From an uncultured Oscillospiraceae bacterium (GTDB lineage Bacteria > Bacillota > Clostridia > Oscillospirales > Ruminococcaceae), in contig USBC01000088.1 of NCBI GenBank assembly GCA_900552845.1, positions 1 to 7,656 on the forward strand: 7,656 bases of DNA, in the 5' to 3' direction. The notes under the pieces are model-generated. The model saw only the letters and a list, made by a program, of their open reading frames with translations. It was not told where the DNA came from and did not search any database. Shown here one piece after another: positions 1 through 5,197 of the stretch. How positions within the stretch are numbered: the stretch's first letter is position 1; each line of letters begins with the position of its first letter. The position numbers and the translations under genes are program-made.

Positions 1-1329
1 AGTATTATCCTCGCTGCGGCAGGAAAGTGTTCCGGGGCTCTTGCCTTCGTCCTCTGCCAGCACCCGCAGTGTTCTACCCACATAGCCTTTCAATAATTCA
101 CTGCCAATGGCACCCTGAGTATCCAAAAGCTCGCGGAACCAGCGACTTTTCTCCTCGGCGGGAATGGGATCCGGCAGCTTTTCGGCTGCGGTCCCGCTGC
201 GACGGGAGTAGATAAAGGTAAACAAAGCACTGTATCTTATCCGCCGTACCAGCTCCAGCGTTTTTTCAAAATCCTCCCGCGTTTCACCGGGAAATCCAAC
301 TATAATATCGCTGGTAACCGAAAGATTCGGCATTTTTTCTCTGGCATATTGCAACAATTCTTCATAATGCCGCAGATCATAGTGGCGGTTCATCACCGTT
401 AAAATGCGGTCGCTTCCGCTCTGCACCGGCAGGTGCAGGTGCTTGCACACCTTATCGCACTCCGCCATGGCATCGATCAACTCCTTGGTGCAGTCCCTGG
501 GGTGGCTTGTCATAAAGCGGATACGAAAATCCCCCTCTATGGCATTCACCTGCCGCAAAAGCTCAGCAAAGCTGCATGGCTCTGACAGCCCCTTTCCATA
601 GGAGTTAACGTTCTGCCCAAGCAAAGTAATATCCCTGCAGCCGCTTTCCACCAGTTTTTTCACCTCGCGCGTGACATCAGCAGGCAGGCGGCTGCGCTCG
701 CGCCCGCGCACGAAGGGAACGATACAATAAGAACAGAAATTATCACAGCCATACATCACCGGAACAAAAGCCTTAAACGGGCTTTCGTGCAGAACCGGAA
801 CATCTTCATACAGGGTGGTGTCCGTTCCGCCCTCCATGGCATCGCAGCGGATACTGCGCCGTCCCTCCAGCAGCACACGGGATAGCAGCTCCGGCAGTCT
901 TCCAGCAGCATTGCTGCCCATTACAAGATCGACATAGGGATAACTCATTTTCAGCTTCTCGCTGACCTGCTGCTGTTCGGTCATGCAGCCGGCAAGTGCA
1001 ATGACAAGGTCGGGCTTTTTCTTTTTCAGCCCCTTAAGCGCCCCAACATTGCCAAAGACCCGTTGCTCGGCATTTTCTCTGACGGCACAGGTATTGTACA
1101 AAATGAGATCTGCCTGACGGATATCCTCAGTAAAGCCGTAACCAAGCTCCGCCAGAACGCCCTTGAAACGTTCCCCATCATAGACGCTCTGCTGGCAGCC
1201 GTAGGAGTGAACATGTGCCAAAGGCGGGGTCTCATAGCGCTCGCTGAGATATTGTCTGATCGCCTCGGCACAGCTTTGCTGCCTGCCAAGCGTGTGAAAA
1301 TTCTGCGGGACGGTTTTGCCCTGATCCAA
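1..1329 (-). CDS. miaB: tRNA-2-methylthio-N6-dimethylallyladenosine synthase MiaB (3' end outside window)
   Basis: MiaB is a radical-SAM methylthiotransferase that adds a 2-methylthio group to N6-isopentenyladenosine-37 of tRNAs reading UNN codons. It is cytoplasmic and carries two 4Fe-4S clusters. The 443 visible codons show the N-terminal MTTase domain with its three cluster cysteines (C45 in SYGC, C81 in NTCAV, C115 in LAGCM). The radical-SAM CxxxCxxC follows at C195/C199/C202 (YGCDNFCSYC), then the MiaB-type LLGQNVNSYG at 236-245. The start of a TRAM RNA-binding domain (from about 410) is cut by the window edge; roughly 30-40 residues are probably missing. The start chosen is TTG at 1329. 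It is the first usable start after the in-frame TAA at 1368-1366 and has AAAGGGTG 8 nt upstream. A later TTG at codon 37 is possible but has no good ribosome binding site. The usual CQMN after the first cysteine is CQQS here. Family assignment is firm; the exact start is less so. Confidence 0.95.
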   Translation of the reverse strand, partial: MDQGKTVPQNFHTLGRQQSCAEAIRQYLSERYETPPLAHVHSYGCQQSVYDGERFKGVLAELGYGFTEDIRQADLILYNTCAVRENAEQRVFGNVGALKGLKKKKPDLVIALAGCMTEQQQVSEKLKMSYPYVDLVMGSNAAGRLPELLSRVLLEGRRSIRCDAMEGGTDTTLYEDVPVLHESPFKAFVPVMYGCDNFCSYCIVPFVRGRERSRLPADVTREVKKLVESGCRDITLLGQNVNSYGKGLSEPCSFAELLRQVNAIEGDFRIRFMTSHPRDCTKELIDAMAECDKVCKHLHLPVQSGSDRILTVMNRHYDLRHYEELLQYAREKMPNLSVTSDIIVGFPGETREDFEKTLELVRRIRYSALFTFIYSRRSGTAAEKLPDPIPAEEKSRWFRELLDTQGAIGSELLKGYVGRTLRVLAEDEGKSPGTLSCRSEDNT

Positions 1330-1337
1330 GGTTTCAA

Positions 1338-1345
1338 CACCCTTT
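1338..1345 (-). promoter_or_regulatory. Ribosome binding site supporting the TTG start of miaB
   Basis: AAAGGGTG lies 8 nt before TTG at 1329 on the minus strand. It resembles AAAGGAGGTG with two bases missing. It decides the start because the open frame has no ATG or GTG between the upstream stop and the conserved domain. Confidence 0.6.
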
Positions 1346-1369
1346 CGTTCAAATAAAAATCCAACTTAT

Positions 1370-1398
1370 ATTGTAGCATTTTTTGTTTTGCACCGCAA
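1370..1398 (-). promoter_or_regulatory. Predicted sigma-A promoter of miaB
   Basis: On the minus strand TTGCGG (1398-1393) is separated by exactly 17 nt from TACAAT (1375-1370). The spacer and flanks are A/T rich. The predicted start of transcription near 1363 gives a leader of about 34 nt. Its position just after the terminator of the upstream TetR gene fits independent transcription of miaB. This is a prediction from consensus matching only. Confidence 0.6.
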
Positions 1399-1417
1399 CA
1401 CTTTGAAAAGATCTTCC

Positions 1418-1453
1418 AAAAGAAACAGCACACCCCATGCCATGAGATGTGCT
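1418..1453 (-). terminator. Intrinsic terminator after the TetR-family gene
   Basis: Read on the minus strand, AGCACATCTCAT (1453-1442) pairs with ATGGGGTGTGCT (1438-1427) around a GGC loop. This gives twelve pairs including two G-U wobbles. The stem is followed by GTTTCTTTT (1426-1418). It begins 19 nt after the TGA of the regulator and ends before the miaB promoter, so it separates the two minus-strand genes. Confidence 0.7.
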
Positions 1454-1472
1454 TCTGTTCTTATGTTCCGCA

Positions 1473-2030
1473 TCAGTCCAGCGGAAAAAGCTGCTGCAGA
1501 GCTTCGGCGGTCATCTGCTTTGCAGCGGCGCTCTGCACCCCCTCAGGCGTGGTCAGTGCGCTGCACAGCAAAAAGGTAAAGCGCTCTGCTTCCCTTTTTG
1601 CCATTTCTGTCGGCATATTCCGGCGCTCCAGCGTTCCCGCTAAAATATCACGCATCTCCTGCTGTTCGCCAAGCAACATATCGTTCACTGCGGGCATAGA
1701 AAGCGCAAGCGCCTGAAGCATGATATAAAAACGGTTCTGTGAATTATCGTTAAGCAGGTCTTCCAACTGCTCTTGACGCTCGATTGCATCACGGGTATGC
1801 AGCAGATCATCCAGTCGGTTCTGCAGCTCCAGCAGTACCATCTCCGCTGTTACCAGCAAAATATCGTCCTTGCTCTCAAAGTAATGATGGAGCATGCCGG
1901 CAGCCATTCCTGCCTCCTGCGCAATATCCTTTACCGACGTCAGCTCATAAGAACCGTTGCGGATCACAGCGCTTTGCAGTGCCCGGCAGATTTCCATACG
2001 ACGCTGTTCTGCCAGCGAGGGTCTCCCCAT
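1473..2030 (-). CDS. TetR/AcrR-family transcriptional regulator
   Basis: A 185-residue protein of normal TetR-family size. Members are dimeric repressors with an N-terminal helix-turn-helix and a ligand-binding C-terminal domain. The DNA-binding domain is residues 10-58: the HTH spans about 31-50 (TSVKDIAQEAGMAAGMLHHYF) and is followed by the typical YFESKDDIL. The rest is helical with no recognisable ligand signature, so the effector is unknown. The start is ATG at 2030, with AAGGAGG a few bases upstream. An in-frame GTG at 2069 would add 13 residues but would place that ribosome binding site inside the coding region, so it was rejected. The gene is divergent from the SGNH hydrolase gene, which is its most likely target besides itself (inference). 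Its own promoter appears to overlap the leader of that gene, and it ends in an intrinsic terminator. Confidence 0.92.
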   Translation of the reverse strand: MGRPSLAEQRRMEICRALQSAVIRNGSYELTSVKDIAQEAGMAAGMLHHYFESKDDILLVTAEMVLLELQNRLDDLLHTRDAIERQEQLEDLLNDNSQNRFYIMLQALALSMPAVNDMLLGEQQEMRDILAGTLERRNMPTEMAKREAERFTFLLCSALTTPEGVQSAAAKQMTAEALQQLFPLD

Positions 2031-2072
2031 GTGTTTTCTCCTCCTTAGAAGCGGTTTTATTGCCCGCACATA

Positions 2073-2101
2073 TTGACAATGCCGCCCTTTTGTTGCTTAA
2101 T
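2073..2101 (+). promoter_or_regulatory. Predicted promoter of the SGNH hydrolase gene
   Basis: A perfect TTGACA (2073-2078) is followed 17 nt later by CTTAAT (2096-2101), a 4/6 match to TATAAT. Transcription would start near 2108 and give a leader of about 70 nt. That leader contains the hairpin at 2126-2146. Confidence 0.5.
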
Positions 2102-2125
2102 GTGGTTGGATAAGCTCTTCGAGGC

Positions 2126-2152
2126 GGCAGTCCTTACCGGACTCTCTTTTTT
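2126..2152 (+). promoter_or_regulatory. Palindrome plus T-tract: candidate TetR operator or leader attenuator
   Basis: AGTCC (2129-2133) and GGACT (2139-2143) are perfect inverted repeats around TTACC. Two more outer pairs (2126/2146 and a wobble 2127/2145) follow a C-C mismatch, and TTTTTT (2147-2152) comes directly after. In the plus-strand transcript this is a weak terminator-like hairpin in the leader. For the minus-strand tetR promoter the palindrome covers about +1 to +20, a usual place for an autoregulatory operator. The sequence cannot decide between the two, and the stem is short. Confidence 0.35.
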
Positions 2153-2153
2153 A

Positions 2154-2162
2154 ATTATACCA
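2154..2162 (-). promoter_or_regulatory. Predicted extended -10 promoter of the TetR-family gene
   Basis: On the minus strand the sequence is TGGTATAAT, a perfect -10 hexamer with the TGn extension. Only a poor -35 (TTTCAT) lies 17 nt upstream, inside the start of the divergent gene. Transcription would start near 2147 and give a leader of about 115 nt. Confidence 0.55.
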
Positions 2163-2176
2163 CAGGAGGCGGAAAA

Positions 2177-2941
2177 ATGAAAGTCTTTTTGCTGATTGCA
2201 GCAGTAATTCTGCTGTCAGGAATCCTTGTGATACTGCATCTCGTCTTCGGTCTGTTTCGGCGCGGCAATACAGCACCCTATGCCCCATGCCGCCAAATCC
2301 CTAAAGAAAGCCCTCTGTGCAAAAAGACCATTTTCTGTCTTGGCTCCTCGATATCCTCCGGCTTTTCCGCAGGCGGTGTCTCGTTTCTCGATTATCTCTC
2401 CTGTATTGACGGCTGCCGGATCATACAGGAAACCGTCTCTGCCACGACTTTGGCCGACAGAGGATATTTTTCCTATCTTAAGCGTCTGCGTCGCCAGATG
2501 CTTCGTATGAAAGCTGCGCCGGATTGTTTTCTCTGCCAGCTTTCCACCAACGATGCCGCATTGCGAAGCCCTGCCGGTAAGGTAAGCTGCAGTAAAAACC
2601 TTTCGAATTTCGATCCGTCAACTGTCAGCGGAGGGATAGAAACCATTCTGGCATTGGTACAGGAGAAATGGGGCTGTCCTGTTGTCTTTTATACTGCCGC
2701 CCGCTATGATAATCCGCGCTACCACAAGCTGGTAAATCTGCTGGTAGACCTGCAGGAAAAATGGGATTTTACACTGCTGGATCTATGGCATGACCGCACC
2801 TTTAACAATTTGTCCCGTGAAGATCGGGCGCTCTACATGAACGATTCCGTTCACCCAACCCGTGCAGGCTATCTGCTATGGTGGCTGCCACGCTTTGAGA
2901 AAGCTCTTGCTGAAGCGATGAAATTGACAGTAACTGAATAA
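2177..2941 (+). CDS. Membrane-anchored SGNH/GDSL-family hydrolase
   Basis: A 254-residue SGNH-fold hydrolase. The family removes acyl groups or cleaves esters on lipids, polysaccharides or peptidoglycan; the substrate here is unknown. Residues 3-27 form one hydrophobic membrane segment. Block I is GSSIS at 56-60, giving nucleophile S58. Block II is VSATTLAD at 87-94, where the usual oxyanion-hole Gly (SGTTLAD in relatives) is replaced by A89. Block III is STND at 123-126 with N125. Block V is DSVHP at 223-227, giving the D223/H226 pair. The ATG start has AGGAGG 7 nt upstream. Positive charges (RRG, later KK) follow the membrane segment and the protein has nine cysteines, so it is unclear on which side of the membrane the catalytic domain lies. 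A hairpin follows the stop codon. The divergent TetR-type gene is the probable regulator. Family call is good; role unknown. Confidence 0.85.
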   Translation: MKVFLLIAAVILLSGILVILHLVFGLFRRGNTAPYAPCRQIPKESPLCKKTIFCLGSSISSGFSAGGVSFLDYLSCIDGCRIIQETVSATTLADRGYFSYLKRLRRQMLRMKAAPDCFLCQLSTNDAALRSPAGKVSCSKNLSNFDPSTVSGGIETILALVQEKWGCPVVFYTAARYDNPRYHKLVNLLVDLQEKWDFTLLDLWHDRTFNNLSREDRALYMNDSVHPTRAGYLLWWLPRFEKALAEAMKLTVTE

Positions 2942-2947
2942 GCGCAA

Positions 2948-2991
2948 GCGGGTGGAGATCTGACGATGTCTGCCCGCCGCCGTATTTTAAT
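2948..2991 (+). terminator. Probable terminator of the SGNH hydrolase gene
   Basis: GCGGGTGGAGAT (2948-2959) pairs with ATGTCTGCCCGC (2966-2977) around a 6-nt loop. There is one G-G mismatch and two wobbles. It starts 6 nt after the TAA. The following T-tract is poor (CGCCGTATTTTAAT), so termination may be incomplete and some read-through into uvrB is possible. Confidence 0.45.
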
Positions 2992-3063
2992 CGGACGCAT
3001 TTACTGAATTCCACATATTTTCCGGCTTATCTTCCGAAAATTTCTTTGGGCCATTCTGCAAGT

Positions 3064-3077
3064 CGAACTTGTGTTCG
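3064..3077 (+). promoter_or_regulatory. LexA (DinR) SOS box upstream of uvrB
   Basis: CGAACTTGTGTTCG is a perfect palindrome of the Gram-positive LexA consensus CGAAC-N4-GTTCG. It overlaps the predicted -35 (3069-3074) of the uvrB promoter, so bound LexA would block RNA polymerase. RecA-stimulated LexA cleavage after DNA damage would then induce uvrB. uvrB is a classical SOS gene in Bacillus and other Firmicutes. I saw no equivalent box before uvrA. Confidence 0.9.
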
Positions 3078-3097
3078 CACATGCCTTGTGGTACAAT
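3069..3097 (+). promoter_or_regulatory. Predicted uvrB promoter
   Basis: TACAAT (3092-3097) is preceded by TGG, an extended -10. A partial -35, TTGTGT (3069-3074), lies 17 nt upstream and is inside the SOS box. Transcription would start near 3104 and give a leader of about 29 nt before ATG at 3133. Confidence 0.7.
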
Positions 3098-3132
3098 ATA
3101 AGATAGATTTAAATGAACTAGGGGGTGAAGGC

Positions 3133-5100
3133 ATGAGTACAGATCATTTTGAACTGGTATCTCCTTTTCAACCTACCGGTGACCAACCGGAGGCAATTGA
3201 AGCGCTGGTAAAAAGCATAGAGGCAGGTAACCGCATGCAGACGCTGAAGGGTGTAACCGGAAGTGGTAAAACCTTTACCATGGCGAATATAATCCAGCGG
3301 CTGAACCGTCCTACGCTGGTGCTGGCACATAACAAAACGCTGGCGGCGCAGCTATGCAGTGAATTTAAGGAATTCTTCCCCCGAAATGCTGTAGAATACT
3401 TTGTCAGCTACTATGACTACTACCAACCCGAAGCTTACATTGCCTCCACCGATACCTACATTGAGAAGGACAGCGCCATCAATGACGAAATTGAAAAGCT
3501 GCGGCACTCTGCCACCTCATCCCTCTCGGAGCGTCGAGATGTCATTATCGTTTCCTCTATCTCCTGCATTTACACGTTAGGAGACCCGATCGACTATCGG
3601 AACATGGTCATTTCGCTGCGTCAGGGTATGGAAAAGGACCGTGATGAGCTTATTCGTAAGCTGGTTGAGATCCAATATGAGCGCAATGATATTAACTTCG
3701 TGCGCAACAAATTTCGCGTGCGCGGCGATGTGGTGGAAATTTACCCTGCCTATTCGAGTGAAACCGCTATCCGGGTCGAGTTTTTCGGGGACGAAATAGA
3801 CCGTCTGTGTGAGATAAATACCGTAACCGGTGAAATTAAGAATGTAGTGAGCCATGTGGCGATCTATCCTGCCTCGCATTATATCGTGCCGCGTGAACGG
3901 CTGTTAGCAGGTATTGAAGAGATTCGGCGGGAATGTGATGAGCGGGTGGAATACTTCCGTGCAAATAATAAGCTTATTGAGGCACAGCGCATTGCTGAAC
4001 GTACCAACTATGACATTGAAATGCTGCAGGAAATCGGCTTTTGCAAAGGCATCGAAAACTATTCCCGGGTTTTAAGCGGCAGGGCGCCCGGCAGCATGCC
4101 CTATACCCTGCTGGACTATTTCCCTGAGGATTTTGTTATCTTCATTGATGAGAGCCATGTAACACTGCCGCAGGCAAGGGGCATGTATGGCGGTGACCGC
4201 AGCCGGAAAGAATCACTTATTGAATATGGCTTCCGGCTCCCCTCGGCTCTGGATAACCGTCCGCTGAAATTTGATGAGTTTATGGGCAAGCTCAAGCAAA
4301 TTGTTTGTGTCAGTGCAACACCCGGCGAGCTGGAAAAGAGCCAAAGCAGTCTGATCGCCGAGCAGGTTATCCGTCCCACCGGACTGCTGGACCCTGAAAT
4401 TGATGTGCGCCCCGTGGAGGGGCAGATCGATGATCTTATCGGAGAAATCAACTTGCGGACTGCAAAAGGGCAGCGCATTTTGGTCACCACACTCACTAAG
4501 AAAATGGCGGAGGATCTGACCGCCTATCTGGAGAAAACCGGTATCAAAGTACGGTATATGCACCACGATATAGATACCATCGAGCGAATGGAGATTATTC
4601 GTGATCTGCGAAAAGGAGAATTTGATGTTCTGGTGGGTATCAACCTGCTGCGTGAAGGGTTGGATATTCCAGAAGTCTCGCTGGTAGCGATACTGGACGC
4701 CGATAAGGAGGGCTTCCTGCGCAGCGAAACCTCACTGGTACAGACCATCGGCAGAGCTGCCAGAAATGCCGAAGGCAAGGTCATCATGTACGCCGATGAA
4801 GTGACCGACAGTATGCAAAAGGCTATCGAGGAAACCTACCGTAGACGGGAGATCCAGCAGAAATATAACACCAAGCACGGCATCACCCCGCAGACCATCA
4901 AGAAGGAGATCCGTGAAGTACTGGAGATCAGCGTAACTGACAAGAAGAACGGCAAGGGCGGCAAGAAGATGAGCCGCAAGGAGACCGAAGCCGCCATTGC
5001 CAAACTGACCGCCGAGATGCGGGAGGCGGCACGGCTCTTGGAATTCGAGCATGCCGCCTACCTGCGGGATAAAATCGCTAAGCTACGAGAAGCATTGTAG
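3133..5100 (+). CDS. uvrB: Excinuclease ABC subunit B (UvrB)
   Basis: UvrB is the central ATP-dependent damage-verification subunit of nucleotide excision repair. It is loaded by UvrA, clamps one strand with a beta-hairpin, and recruits UvrC. The 655-residue product has normal length. Visible elements in order: Walker A GVTGSGKT at 40-47; the beta-hairpin start YYDYYQPEAY at 93-102; DESH (Walker B/motif II) at 339-342; SATP (motif III) at 394-397; motif V VGINLLREGLDIPEVSLV; motif VI QTIGRAARN at 537-545 with both arginines; and a C-terminal UVR domain (about 619-655) that binds UvrC. All catalytic motifs are intact. The start is ATG at 3133 with GGGGGTG upstream. An in-frame TTG at 3046 lies before the promoter and SOS box, so it was rejected. 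uvrA follows after 97 nt on the same strand. Expression is probably SOS-inducible through the LexA box. Confidence 0.99.
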   Translation: MSTDHFELVSPFQPTGDQPEAIEALVKSIEAGNRMQTLKGVTGSGKTFTMANIIQRLNRPTLVLAHNKTLAAQLCSEFKEFFPRNAVEYFVSYYDYYQPEAYIASTDTYIEKDSAINDEIEKLRHSATSSLSERRDVIIVSSISCIYTLGDPIDYRNMVISLRQGMEKDRDELIRKLVEIQYERNDINFVRNKFRVRGDVVEIYPAYSSETAIRVEFFGDEIDRLCEINTVTGEIKNVVSHVAIYPASHYIVPRERLLAGIEEIRRECDERVEYFRANNKLIEAQRIAERTNYDIEMLQEIGFCKGIENYSRVLSGRAPGSMPYTLLDYFPEDFVIFIDESHVTLPQARGMYGGDRSRKESLIEYGFRLPSALDNRPLKFDEFMGKLKQIVCVSATPGELEKSQSSLIAEQVIRPTGLLDPEIDVRPVEGQIDDLIGEINLRTAKGQRILVTTLTKKMAEDLTAYLEKTGIKVRYMHHDIDTIERMEIIRDLRKGEFDVLVGINLLREGLDIPEVSLVAILDADKEGFLRSETSLVQTIGRAARNAEGKVIMYADEVTDSMQKAIEETYRRREIQQKYNTKHGITPQTIKKEIREVLEISVTDKKNGKGGKKMSRKETEAAIAKLTAEMREAARLLEFEHAAYLRDKIAKLREAL

Positions 5101-5116
5101 AAGCAGTCAAATCCTT

Positions 5117-5149
5117 CAGCAGAATTGCTGTAAAGAAATATTGCTTTAC
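5117..5149 (+). repeat. Two small inverted repeats between uvrB and uvrA
   Basis: CAGCA (5117-5121) pairs with TGCTG (5126-5130) around GAAT. GTAAAG (5130-5135) pairs with CTTTAC (5144-5149). Neither is followed by a T-tract, so they do not look like an efficient terminator. Read-through from uvrB to uvrA is therefore likely. Confidence 0.4.
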
Positions 5150-5170
5150 TGCCGGAAAAACAGATACAAT
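5141..5170 (+). promoter_or_regulatory. Possible uvrA promoter
   Basis: TTGCTT (5141-5146) and TACAAT (5165-5170) are separated by 18 nt. The -35 match is weak (3/6) and the -10 is good. Transcription would start near 5177. This would give uvrA some expression independent of the SOS-controlled uvrB promoter. Confidence 0.4.
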
Positions 5171-5186
5171 CCGGATATTTCCGGCA
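5150..5186 (+). repeat. Inverted repeats flanking the uvrA -10 and abutting its ribosome binding site
   Basis: TGCCGGAAA (5150-5158) and TTTCCGGCA (5178-5186) are perfect 9-bp inverted repeats separated by 19 nt. Nested within is a second pair, CCGGA (5171-5175) and TCCGG (5180-5184), which shares the right arm. The right arm touches the AAGGAGG of uvrA (5186-5192). In a read-through transcript the long hairpin could partly mask that site; in a transcript starting near 5177 it could not form. As DNA it could instead be a protein-binding site. Confidence 0.5.
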
Positions 5187-5197
5187 AGGAGGAACCT

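Noticed and set aside
1026..1433. A 135-codon minus-strand frame overlapping the start of miaB
   Set aside because: It is out of frame with miaB, covers its promoter and conserved N-terminal cysteine motifs, and has no recognisable domain.
2031..2069. A 13-residue N-terminal extension of the TetR regulator from GTG at 2069
   Set aside because: It would put the strong AAGGAGG site inside the gene; ATG at 2030 is correctly spaced from that site and gives a normal TetR N-terminus.
2802..3014. A 70-codon minus-strand frame over the end of the SGNH gene
   Set aside because: It is antisense to the conserved DSVHP block, crosses the probable terminator and has no domain or ribosome binding site that I can recognise.
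3017..3041. Bulged A/T-rich hairpin as a second terminator of the SGNH gene
   Set aside because: It has only eight pairs with a bulge and is followed by TTCTTTGGG, not a real T-tract; the hairpin at 2948-2977 is closer to the stop codon and more GC rich.
3046..3132. A 29-residue N-terminal extension of UvrB from an in-frame TTG
   Set aside because: It begins upstream of the predicted promoter and SOS box, and UvrB homologues start near the ATG at 3133, which has a ribosome binding site.
5101..5197. An SOS box for uvrA
   Set aside because: No CGAAC-N4-GTTCG or close variant was found in the gap between uvrB and uvrA.
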